Made by a program: the position numbers and the translations under genes. DNA of 8,093 nucleotides, taken from the NCBI GenBank assembly GCA_030691295.1, contig JAUYEQ010000552.1, forward strand, positions 1 to 8,093, read 5' to 3'. The number at the start of each line of letters is the position of its first letter. The stretch's first letter is position 1. Source of the DNA: Bacteroidota bacterium. GTDB taxonomy: Bacteria > Bacteroidota > Bacteroidia > Bacteroidales > Prolixibacteraceae. The notes beneath the pieces are model-generated. The model did not search any database, was not told where the DNA came from, and worked only from the letters and a program-made list of their open reading frames with translations. Of the stretch, positions 1-6,029 are shown piece by piece.

Positions 1-726
1 GTCTTGAAAGGTTTTAACGATACACTTTCCATCCAGTCGGTTGCCGCTGCCGAAGCGCTTTACGCCTTGGTGGATGCAAGCAAAAATCAACGGTTGGCTG
101 GTTCAAAAATAAATACAGCCGTTGAATTGCTGATCACCACCGGAAATGAAAAATATAAGCAGGATATTCTGAAGTATGCCAATCCTGAAGTGGTGAAAAG
201 GAACGAAGTAATCGGATATCTGGGCAGGGTTTTAAAGCAGATCAACAATGCGAACCTCACCGCGATGGTGGTAACTGCTGCCCAAAATTACAAAGCCGAA
301 GTTGACAAAGTGCAACTTGAAAATCCGTTTGGAGTACCTTATCGTCCGCACATTTGGGGCGATGGCTGGACCATTCAGAGTTTTGGTGTCACCCAGTATT
401 TCCTTCAAAAAGGCTTTCCTGAAATTTACGATTCGAAATATATGCTGAATGCTTTGAATTTTGTGTTGGGCAACCATCCGGGCGAAAACACTTCGTCGTT
501 TGTTTCCGGAGTGGGTTCGCGCTCTGTTCTTCAGGCTTATGGCGTAAACCGTGCCGACCGTTCGTTTATTCCCGGAGGTTCGGTTTCAGGCACCGGAATT
601 ATCCGTCCTGATTTTCCGGAGTTGAAAGAATGGCCTTATTTCTGGCAGCAAACCGAATATGTGATGGGCGGCGGAGCAACCAATTTTATGTTTCTGGTGT
701 TGGCAGCGAAAGAGGTACTGAAATAG
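1..726 (+). CDS. Glycoside hydrolase family 9-like protein, C-terminal part (5' end outside window)
   Basis: The reading frame is open from base 1, and the first in-window ATG-like codon is really TTG, so this is the 3' end (241 codons) of a longer gene. The C-terminus resembles the last part of the alpha/alpha-barrel of GH9 endoglucanase-like enzymes of Bacteroidota. A Gly/Ser-rich NHPGENTSSFVSG stretch is followed by RPDFPELK and then WQQTEYVMGGGATNFMF. Codon 219 (Glu of TEY, bases 655-657) sits where GH9 enzymes carry the general-acid Glu in their second signature, followed by a hydrophobic helix ending in AAKEVLK. Family knowledge suggests hydrolysis of beta-linked glucans or related glycans, probably in the periplasm or at the surface. 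The signal peptide and the catalytic Asp pair would lie upstream and cannot be seen. The last 154 bases are repeated at 1554-1707. I am fairly sure of the family and unsure of the substrate. Confidence 0.75.
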   Translation, partial: VLKGFNDTLSIQSVAAAEALYALVDASKNQRLAGSKINTAVELLITTGNEKYKQDILKYANPEVVKRNEVIGYLGRVLKQINNANLTAMVVTAAQNYKAEVDKVQLENPFGVPYRPHIWGDGWTIQSFGVTQYFLQKGFPEIYDSKYMLNALNFVLGNHPGENTSSFVSGVGSRSVLQAYGVNRADRSFIPGGSVSGTGIIRPDFPELKEWPYFWQQTEYVMGGGATNFMFLVLAAKEVLK

Positions 727-735
727 AAATCAAGG

Positions 736-778
736 AAAAAGTCAAATCCATTCTATTCCTCTAAGAGGTTGACTTTTT
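736..778. terminator. Bidirectional hairpin terminator between the GH9 gene and the convergent small gene
   Basis: AAAAAGTCAA (736-745) pairs perfectly with TTGACTTTTT (769-778), and a second small hairpin CCTC-TAA-GAGG (758-768) sits inside the loop. The A-tract and T-tract flanks suit termination in both directions, as expected between convergent genes. The TAG stop of the - strand small gene (753-755) lies inside the loop, so that gene runs into its own terminator. Confidence 0.6.
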
Positions 779-959
779 GACTTTTAATGGAAGTTAACTT
801 TTGACGGGTTGTAGATATCAGTTTTCTTTTCCGTCCAGTCATTTTATAATAGGCAATGATTTCGCTTATTTCTTTTCTTTCTTTTTCTGTCAACGGTTTT
901 GATTCTACGATGAAATCAATACCATCTGGTTCTTTTATATATCCCATAATATTAAACAT
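753..959 (-). CDS. Small hypothetical protein (64-68 aa), partner of the GNAT-like gene
   Basis: This short, highly charged protein is rich in Lys and Glu and has no membrane segment. The pattern MGYIKEPDGIDFIVESKPL followed by TEKERKEISEIIAYYK looks like a small family I recall from Bacteroidota genomes, with no assigned function; this recall is not a database result. Two starts are possible. The ATG at 959 overlaps the upstream gene's stop by 8 bases (ATGTTTAA arrangement). The ATG at 947 (Met5) would give 64 aa and begins at the conserved-looking MGYIKEP. Either start implies cotranscription and translational coupling with the GNAT-like gene. Size, charge and pairing would suit an antitoxin, but no DNA-binding motif is visible, so this is inference. 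The C-terminal 25 residues are very basic. Confidence 0.65.
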   Translation of the reverse strand: MFNIMGYIKEPDGIDFIVESKPLTEKERKEISEIIAYYKMTGRKRKLISTTRQKLTSIKSQKVNLLEE

Positions 960-1476
960 TAAAATATTTTCGAATTAATTTCAACGCAGCATCGGGGAAT
1001 ATTATCATTTTATGACCCCCAACATGTGTTGCCCCAAGGCTCCTTTCATAATGATCTATCAATCTTGTTTTTGCAGTAAATGATATAAACCCTTGGTATC
1101 CTTTATCCCAAGAACACTTACATGCAAATGCAAATAAATTTCCAGGAACACCAATATATAATTTGTTTTTGCCAAAGTTAAAAGGTGCACTCTCAATCAA
1201 ATGGAGGTAAAAATGATCGGTATAGTCGCTTAGAGAAACTAATCCCTGAATAACATGGCGGTTTCCTATAATAGTTAATTTATATACTTCCCTGTTTTTC
1301 AGTTTTGCTTCTGCTCTCCAATTGAATAACCAACCTTTAGCCTTTGTTACATTTTTGTAATCTGACTGCTCAATCCTATCAACCTCTGTTGGGAAACTAT
1401 CTCCTGAAATAGTATTTTCAATACTATTTGTTAGTTTATCAATTTCTATATCAATATGATATTTGTCTTCAGTCAT
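952..1476 (-). CDS. GNAT-like N-acetyltransferase-fold protein, possible toxin of a TA-like pair
   Basis: The protein is 174 aa from the ATG at 1476. A TTG start at 1485 is unlikely because it falls inside the promoter -7 box. The C-terminal half has the order of elements seen in small GNAT proteins: a hydrophobic strand (LFAFACKCS, about 114-122), a Gly-containing turn (KGYQGF, 125-130), a helix with AKTRLIDHYERSLGA (135-149), a His/Gly turn, and a final strand MIIFPDAAL. The acetyl-CoA loop is not a textbook Q/RxxGxG/A, so catalytic activity is uncertain. The N-terminal half is acidic and unrecognised. The gene overlaps the start of the small downstream gene and has its own strong promoter. 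A compact, promoter-equipped two-gene unit with a GNAT-like member suggests a toxin-antitoxin-like system (inference). It could also be a stand-alone housekeeping acetyltransferase. Confidence 0.6.
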   Translation of the reverse strand: MTEDKYHIDIEIDKLTNSIENTISGDSFPTEVDRIEQSDYKNVTKAKGWLFNWRAEAKLKNREVYKLTIIGNRHVIQGLVSLSDYTDHFYLHLIESAPFNFGKNKLYIGVPGNLFAFACKCSWDKGYQGFISFTAKTRLIDHYERSLGATHVGGHKMIIFPDAALKLIRKYFNV

Positions 1477-1482
1477 GTTTGT

Positions 1483-1514
1483 CAAAGATACGAAAATCGA
1501 ATGAGCTACTCAAA
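1483..1514 (-). promoter_or_regulatory. Bacteroidetes-type promoter of the GNAT-like gene
   Basis: Read on the - strand, TTTG (1511-1514) is followed by exactly 20 bases and then TATCTTTG (1483-1490). This is a full match to the Bacteroidota primary-sigma consensus (TTTG, 19-21 bases, TAnnTTTG). The -7 box ends only 6 bases before the ATG at 1476, so the transcript would be leaderless or nearly so. It also rules out the TTG at 1485 as the start codon. Confidence 0.75.
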
Positions 1515-1553
1515 TATTGTTTGCTTTGAAGTGGGTTGAAAGGATTCCATTTT

Positions 1554-1707
1554 CGGAGGTTCGGTTTCTGGAACCGGAATTATCCGTCCTGACTTTCCGG
1601 AGTTAAAAGAATGGCCTTATTTCTGGCAGCAAACCGAATATGTGATGGGCGGTGGAGCAACCAATTTTATGTTTCTGGTGCTGGCTGCGAAAGAGGTGCT
1701 GAAGTAG
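1554..1707 (+). pseudogene. Orphan 3' end of the GH9-like gene (51 codons plus stop)
   Basis: These 154 bases align without gaps to 573-726 and differ at nine positions by hand count. All nine changes are synonymous (for example TCA/TCT, GGC/GGA, TTG/CTG, AAA/AAG), so the encoded peptide from GGSVSGTG to EVLK is identical. The frame is open only back to a TGA at 1537-1539 and has no usable start, so it is a remnant. Weak similarity continues past the stop (AAATCAA against AAGTCAA), and each copy is then followed by its own unrelated hairpin. Preserved coding sense shows the two tails diverged while in functional genes. Confidence 0.85.
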
Positions 1708-1713
1708 AAGTCA

Positions 1714-1746
1714 ACTGCTCCGATGAACTTCAGACATCGGAGCAGT
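1714..1746 (+). terminator. Perfect 12-bp hairpin after the GH9 tail copy
   Basis: ACTGCTCCGATG (1714-1725) pairs with CATCGGAGCAGT (1735-1746) around a 9-base loop. It lies 6 bases after the GH9 stop codon, as a native terminator would. The following bases are CCCTTAAAATAATTT and not a clean T-run, so termination may be weak. It is probably the original terminator of the GH9 transcript. Confidence 0.6.
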
Positions 1747-2002
1747 CCCTTAAAATAATTTAATATAATTTGTATTAGTTAAATACTGGTTTGGTATTTT
1801 TCTTTACTTTTAGACCGATTTACACCAACAGTGTAAATCTTTTTATTTGATAATTACGGAAGCGTTTTAAATATTAATCCTGCCATAGGAAATCGACTAT
1901 TTACACACGTAGGATAAGTTAACAGTTTCCACGCCTTTTTTATGTATAAACCTGAACTTGGGGAAGGGAAGGTGAAATATCTTACAGCCAAAAGTTCAAA
2001 TT
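1747..2002 (+). other. AT-rich intergenic region with no gene found
   Basis: The region lies between the GH9 tail hairpin and the first small membrane gene. I see no open frame worth calling. It contains one clear terminator hairpin (1817-1846), listed separately. The promoter for the downstream block should lie in the right half, but no convincing TTTG/TAnnTTTG pair is present; TATCTTAC at 1978-1985 is only a partial match. Confidence 0.4.
1817..1846 (+). terminator. Intrinsic terminator (9-bp stem plus T-run)
   Basis: GATTTACAC (1817-1825) and GTGTAAATC (1831-1839) form a perfect stem with a CAACA loop, followed directly by TTTTTATTT. This is the cleanest intrinsic terminator in the window. 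It would stop any readthrough from the GH9 side before the AT-rich gene block. Confidence 0.75.
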
Positions 2003-2218
2003 ATGAAAAAAAATATTTTTAGTAAGAGAAATATTCTTCTGATCATGATAATATTACTATTATCCGAAAAATCATTTGCTTATAGTGTAGATTTATATGG
2101 AAAGTTGAGTGACATAATCGATTACGTTGGAGGTTTTTTCACGTTCATACTTTGTTTCTTCATAGTAATTATTTGGCAAATATTTAAGCGCATTATAAAA
2201 AGCATTAATAAGAGTTAA
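2003..2218 (+). CDS. Small hypothetical membrane protein with signal peptide
   Basis: This 71-aa protein is not recognised. The N-terminus is a plausible signal peptide: a basic n-region (MKKNIFSKRN), a Leu/Ile core, and a possible cleavage after SFA at residue 26. A short hydrophilic piece follows (YSVDLYGKLSDIIDYV). One transmembrane segment covers about residues 44-61, and the tail is basic (KRIIKSINKS), placing the C-terminus in the cytoplasm. It could sit in the inner membrane as a single-pass protein. The next gene starts 19 bases later on the same strand, so the two are probably cotranscribed. Codon use is AT-rich, unlike the GH9 gene. Confidence 0.6.
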   Translation: MKKNIFSKRNILLIMIILLLSEKSFAYSVDLYGKLSDIIDYVGGFFTFILCFFIVIIWQIFKRIIKSINKS

Positions 2219-2237
2219 AAATTAAAACTAAAATATT

Positions 2238-2726
2238 ATGAAAGAAGTTCTTGTTTTTTTCTTGTTTGGGATTTTTTTATCTGCTTGCCATAATCCTTCT
2301 AATCCCGATATAAAATTCAATTCAGATTCAATTGAAATTTTGAATTTTCCAGATATTTTGCTTGGACGGACTGGGGTTGGTTCAATTGACTGGAGTAAAG
2401 GATTTAATTTTAGTAAACTAAATAGAAAAATTTATAATCGAGTCACTGGCAGGGGCTTAGCAAAGCTATTAATTGATTATGATGATTCTGACGTAGACGT
2501 TAAATATATTTTTGCAAAATCATTTTCTAAAACAAATATTGATATATATATTTATTTGGAAAGGGTGGATCGTTATGGAGATAAAAGGCATGAGAAATTA
2601 TTCCTTGGTCAAATAGATACTTATGAGTATAAAAAATATAAAGACTATTCGAAGTGGCTTAGGCATAATGATTTTGAAGAACAGGCAAGAAGTCGCTTAA
2701 TAGAATATTGGAATAATAAACCCTAA
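2238..2726 (+). CDS. Hypothetical lipoprotein (162 aa)
   Basis: The N-terminus has a short h-region and a lipobox LSAC with the lipidated cysteine at residue 17, so signal peptidase II processing is expected. The mature part of about 146 residues is hydrophilic, rich in Lys, Asp and Tyr, and has no repeats or recognised domain. The middle (LLIDYDDSDVDVKYIF, then NIDIYIYLERVDRYG) looks like alternating beta strands, and the end looks helical (EEQARSRLIEYWNN). It follows the small membrane protein by 19 bases and may act with it at the cell envelope. Function is unknown; the AT-rich composition suggests acquired DNA. Confidence 0.7.
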   Translation: MKEVLVFFLFGIFLSACHNPSNPDIKFNSDSIEILNFPDILLGRTGVGSIDWSKGFNFSKLNRKIYNRVTGRGLAKLLIDYDDSDVDVKYIFAKSFSKTNIDIYIYLERVDRYGDKRHEKLFLGQIDTYEYKKYKDYSKWLRHNDFEEQARSRLIEYWNNKP

Positions 2727-2740
2727 ATAATTTCTTCTAA

Positions 2741-2827
2741 ATGAAGGAGTTAATAACTTATCTAATCATTACTCAATTATTAATTTCTGATACTAAACGG
2801 AATATCCAACTGAAATGTAGACATTAA
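2741..2827 (+). CDS. Possible 28-aa peptide ORF (weak)
   Basis: The ATG at 2741 opens 28 codons, beginning MKELITYLIITQLLISDT and ending CRH before TAA. It starts 14 bases after the lipoprotein stop and has a hydrophobic centre. GAGG-like bases are absent upstream. It may be chance in AT-rich sequence; only its position in the co-directional run supports it. Confidence 0.15.
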   Translation: MKELITYLIITQLLISDTKRNIQLKCRH

Positions 2828-2883
2828 AAAGCAAGTTGAAACATATGAATTCGATGATTAAAAATAAAACTTAACACAATTTG

Positions 2884-2970
2884 ATGATGGAAAATAAAGA
2901 ATTTGAGGGTGATTTTTTGAAAACTATTGGTTTTAGTAAGGAGTTGAAAGCAGTTGCTTCATATTTATAA
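2884..2970 (+). CDS. Possible small protein (28 aa) upstream of the membrane gene
   Basis: Tandem ATGs at 2884 and 2887 open a 28-codon frame, from MMENKEFEGDFLKTIGF to ending SYL before TAA. The amino-acid mix is balanced and amphipathic, more protein-like than the neighbouring spacer. It lies 22 bases before the next gene on the same strand. It could be a real small protein or the eroded start of a larger gene. I do not recognise it. Confidence 0.3.
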   Translation: MMENKEFEGDFLKTIGFSKELKAVASYL

Positions 2971-2992
2971 ATAGGTTATAAAATAAATAAAT

Positions 2993-3253
2993 ATGAAATC
3001 TGAGGATATGGGCATGGGGTGTGGTACGATCATTTTTGTTGTATTCGCAATTGTTTTTATTATAGCCTTTATTGAATTCAGTTTGGAGAATTTGGATACG
3101 TTTATTTTTGGTATAATAGGATTAGTAATTTTATATGTAGTCGCCTTCCTTTTTTTAAATTACGTGACCTTTTTAAGTGAACCAGTAAATTATGAAATAT
3201 ATCCTTTTTTTACTGCTCCTTGCTACTATTTGTTTGGGGCTGTGGTTTGTTGA
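2993..3253 (+). CDS. Small hypothetical two-helix membrane protein
   Basis: This 86-aa protein is not recognised. It has a short polar start (MKSEDMGMGCG) and two hydrophobic segments, about residues 11-28 and 37-60. Its last 20 codons overlap the beginning of the next gene by 62 bases, which is unusually long. They read as a low-information translation of that gene's signal-like start. A run of seven T (3205-3211) lies in the overlap; one T fewer would join this frame to the next one. The true C-terminus is therefore uncertain: genuine overlap, slippage, or a frameshifted single gene. Confidence 0.45.
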   Translation: MKSEDMGMGCGTIIFVVFAIVFIIAFIEFSLENLDTFIFGIIGLVILYVVAFLFLNYVTFLSEPVNYEIYPFFTAPCYYLFGAVVC

Positions 3254-3905
3254 AGTTCTAATCAGAGATTGGATTGGCTTGGAATGGTTGAATTATTTTC
3301 ATTTTGCGATATTCATAATCCCTTTGATAATTTTTCTGTGGATTGTCTGGATAAATGGTAAGCTCGAATTTGAAAAGCATTTCATTTACTATCCCTTATT
3401 GAGCATCACATACAGCATCTACATGCTAATTTTAGTCTCCAGTTATCCTTCCCATTTTTACTATAATCCGATGGTAAGAGGTGCCGCTTCTTCAGGGCTT
3501 ATTCATTACTTGCCACTAATTCTTTTTCCATTTGTAACTTTTTTATGGAATAAATGGGTCGCACGAATCGAAAACAAAAAACTATCATTATTCAACAAAC
3601 TTGTTTTACTTCTCAGTGCATTTTCAATTCCGGTTATTAGTACTTTAATCACAGTTCTGCTCTTTACCCAATCTTATTTATTTCCACAATCCCCGCCCAA
3701 CCCCATCGAAAATGGATTTGAACCAATTCATTGGCTAAAAAGCGGTAGTCTGATTTTTGCCATCATTATTTATGAAGGAATTTATTTTTTGTGGCTTAAA
3801 GAAAAGATTCAATTTTCAAATAATATACCGATATTTCCGAATGAACAACCTGAAAAAACAATTTATTCCGACGGAACAAACGAGCAGTCATTCAGCTACG
3901 AATGA
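3192..3905 (+). CDS. Hypothetical polytopic membrane protein (237 aa)
   Basis: The protein has about six hydrophobic segments, near residues 1-25, 34-55, 66-85, 105-120, 133-160 and 185-205, and a hydrophilic C-terminal tail of about 30 residues. No family motif is recognised. The ATG at 3192 gives a convincing first membrane segment (MKYILFLLLLATICLGLWF), so it is the probable start even though it lies inside the preceding frame. The 3' end overlaps the glycosyltransferase start by 65 bases. Composition is AT-rich, like the genes before it. The tight linkage suggests co-expression with the glycosyltransferase, but there is no evidence for a shared role. Confidence 0.6.
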   Translation: MKYILFLLLLATICLGLWFVEVLIRDWIGLEWLNYFHFAIFIIPLIIFLWIVWINGKLEFEKHFIYYPLLSITYSIYMLILVSSYPSHFYYNPMVRGAASSGLIHYLPLILFPFVTFLWNKWVARIENKKLSLFNKLVLLLSAFSIPVISTLITVLLFTQSYLFPQSPPNPIENGFEPIHWLKSGSLIFAIIIYEGIYFLWLKEKIQFSNNIPIFPNEQPEKTIYSDGTNEQSFSYE

Positions 3906-6003
3906 CCTAAACGGAAGCGGAATTATTTCAGGAGTTGGAAAATATTTTCAGGAACGACGAAATCTTGTGTTCGTGGTGGTTCCGCTGATGCTTTTCGTTT
4001 TGATGCTTTTCAGGGTAGCCGAAATTCACTTTTATTTTCAGGGATGGTACGATCCTGTTTATGCTTACCTGACAAACGGGCTGACTTTTGCTCTCGGATC
4101 GAACGACATCGGGCACACCGATCACCCCGGCACGCCGCTGCAATTGTTTATCGCATTGCTCATTACAATTATTGGCTGGATACGCGGTGCAAACGATTTA
4201 GCAACCGATGTTCTGGCCAATCCTGAAACGTACCTCCGGATTATTACGATCGCATTGATTGCCATTAATTGCACAATGCTTTGGATGCTCGGTGTTTTTG
4301 CAAATAAAAGACTGCAAAACAGAAACATGGCCGTTGTCCTGCAATTGCTGCCGCTTTTATCGTTTCAGTTGTTCAATTTCATGGCCGTGATCAATTGTGA
4401 ATCGGTTATCTCACTTTCATCTTTTGCCATTGCAGCCTGTATAATTCTTTACGACTGGAGGAGGGAAGAAGGCCACATGAAGTTCCTGATCATCATCGCA
4501 ATTTTATCGGCGCTTTCGGTGGCAACAAAAATATCATCACTTTCCATACTCATTGTACCTTTCTTCTTTTTCGAAAATATCAGATCAAAAGCCATTTACC
4601 TGTTGCTGTCGTTGCTGTTTATCTTTCTTTTCATTTTCCCGGTGATGGATAAATTGGGAAACTTTACCGGATTTATCGGAAAACTGGCCACGCACACCGG
4701 GCAATATGGTTCGGGCGAGCAGAAGCTTTTCGATGCGACGATCTTTTTTCAGTCGATTCGGATGATGGTGCTGAAAGAACTTCCTTTTACACTGCACCTT
4801 TTGCTGTTACCGGTTGGTTGGTTCGTGATTGTAAAACGAAAAATTACCGGATCACTCAAACGATTGTTCCTTGGCATCACGCTGGCGACTGTTTTTCAGG
4901 TGATCATCGTTGCCCGACATTACGGATTTCATTACCTGATGCCGGTATTCGCATTGTTTATGCCGCTGCACGGATATTTCTGGATTCAATTTTTCAGGGA
5001 GAAAATTGCAACCCTTTCATCCCGAACCTTTTCCCTGATGATGATATTATTGGTTTTGGGCGTTTTTGCACGATTGATTATCAGGAACAACTTTGATAAA
5101 GGAATCACCAATTCGGTTGAAAAAACTTCTCAAATGGTGAAATCGGAATTGAAAGGAAAGTATATTGTCCTCTCTGATTTCAACAATGGCGCGGCATTTA
5201 TCGAACCTGCACTAAAATTTGGATACAGCTATTCGGGCAATAGCATGAAAAAGCGGTATGCTGAAATATTGGCTTCGGTTTATCCCGAAAATTACCTTTG
5301 GAATATCCGTGACGGTTTTACCAACTGGACCGGCAGCTATCTTTCTACGGATATTTTTTCGATGAACGACCAGATTTTCATCTATGCCAATACCGGAAAT
5401 TGTGAGGTTTCGATGCGGAAAATTTCAGAAATGATTGATTTGGCTGGGATTTCAGGATTTGTGAACCTGAAAAACGTGTGTCAAAACGAAAAGAGGGGAG
5501 AGGTTATTGCACTTGCCATTGTTGATACCGCGATGATTCGGAAGCACAGTCAGCCAAAGTTGATGATTGAAACCTCGATGGAAGGACTGTCCGAAGATGG
5601 CGAGTTGATTAAATCTAGCGTGGAAGAATATTCCTTCAGGGGAGGACAGCTTCGAACCAACCAGTTTGCCCGCAGTGGAAATTCATCCATTTTGCTCACC
5701 ACTGCGAATCAGTTCGGACTGAATATTTCCATCCCGGTTTCACAAGGCAAACGGTTCAAAGTTGAATTCTGGCAACGAAGTTCCGATCAGAAGCAAACCC
5801 TTGTAGTAGCTTCAGCAACCAAAAGTGATGTTTTTTACAAAACATCGTTTCAGGGCGAAAATAATTCAGGAGAATGGACCCGTAGCGAACTGAATGTGAC
5901 ACTTCCTGAAAATTATCCCGATGCAAACCTTCAATTCTATCTTTGGAGTCCGGCATCCGATTCGGTTTGGGTCGATGATTTCAGGTTGACAGTGTTTGAG
6001 TAA
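3841..6003 (+). CDS. GT-C type membrane glycosyltransferase (ArnT/PMT-like) with CBM-like C-terminal domain
   Basis: The protein is 720 aa from the ATG at 3841; the frame is open further upstream to 3757, but that part is a shadow of the previous gene. A hydrophobic region from about residue 43 to 416 holds many membrane helices. The first large loop carries an acidic residue in WYDPVY (Asp71) and the motif HTDHPGTPLQ (about 92-101), matching the layout of GT-C enzymes that use lipid-linked sugar donors. Residues 417-720 are soluble. The last 149 (572-720) look like a carbohydrate-binding jelly roll of the CBM4/9 kind, with ARSGNSSILL, KVEFWQRSSD and the typical ending VWVDDFRL. The likely role is sugar transfer at the outer face of the inner membrane (family inference); the acceptor is unknown. 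The stop lies 5 bases from the convergent ATPase stop. Codons 504-720 recur at 7374-8024 (stop 8025-8027). Confidence 0.7.
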   Translation: MNNLKKQFIPTEQTSSHSATNDLNGSGIISGVGKYFQERRNLVFVVVPLMLFVLMLFRVAEIHFYFQGWYDPVYAYLTNGLTFALGSNDIGHTDHPGTPLQLFIALLITIIGWIRGANDLATDVLANPETYLRIITIALIAINCTMLWMLGVFANKRLQNRNMAVVLQLLPLLSFQLFNFMAVINCESVISLSSFAIAACIILYDWRREEGHMKFLIIIAILSALSVATKISSLSILIVPFFFFENIRSKAIYLLLSLLFIFLFIFPVMDKLGNFTGFIGKLATHTGQYGSGEQKLFDATIFFQSIRMMVLKELPFTLHLLLLPVGWFVIVKRKITGSLKRLFLGITLATVFQVIIVARHYGFHYLMPVFALFMPLHGYFWIQFFREKIATLSSRTFSLMMILLVLGVFARLIIRNNFDKGITNSVEKTSQMVKSELKGKYIVLSDFNNGAAFIEPALKFGYSYSGNSMKKRYAEILASVYPENYLWNIRDGFTNWTGSYLSTDIFSMNDQIFIYANTGNCEVSMRKISEMIDLAGISGFVNLKNVCQNEKRGEVIALAIVDTAMIRKHSQPKLMIETSMEGLSEDGELIKSSVEEYSFRGGQLRTNQFARSGNSSILLTTANQFGLNISIPVSQGKRFKVEFWQRSSDQKQTLVVASATKSDVFYKTSFQGENNSGEWTRSELNVTLPENYPDANLQFYLWSPASDSVWVDDFRLTVFE

Positions 6004-6029
6004 GGTATTTATTCTCTGAAAATATTCTT
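5340..6029 (+). repeat. Left copy of the glycosyltransferase-tail/ATPase-end direct repeat
   Basis: This stretch is repeated in the same orientation at about 7362-8053. It spans the last 217 codons of the glycosyltransferase gene, its stop, and the first six codons in from the convergent ATPase stop. Similarity begins gradually around TTTCT..GGATATTTTTTCGAT and ends sharply after ATTCTT. Confidence 0.8.

Larger units (their letters stand above)
727..1553. mobile_element. Candidate inserted cassette between two copies of the GH9 gene tail
   Basis: The stretch holds a terminator hairpin, the two overlapping - strand genes and their promoter, and little else. It is bounded on both sides by the same GH9 3' end. 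No integrase, transposase, terminal inverted repeat or short target duplication is visible, so it is not a classical transposon. The flanking homology would suit integration by single crossover or an element that restores the 3' end of its target gene. Boundaries are defined only by where the repeat begins and ends. Confidence 0.35.

Noticed and set aside
232..477. 81-codon open frame on the - strand within the GH9 gene
   Set aside because: It is a shadow of the strongly protein-like GH9 frame and shows no motif or start signal.
727..1553. Insertion sequence or classical transposon between the GH9 tails
   Set aside because: There is no transposase, no terminal inverted repeat and no short target duplication; the only repeat is the GH9 tail itself.
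3757..3840. Upstream extension of the glycosyltransferase frame (28 codons)
   Set aside because: It lies wholly inside the previous membrane gene, reads as low-information sequence, and the ATG at 3841 gives a normal N-terminus.
3852..3860. A6-C run in the 65-base overlap as a programmed -1 frameshift site
   Set aside because: The run is out of register for a canonical X XXY YYZ heptamer in either frame, and the frame change needed is +1.
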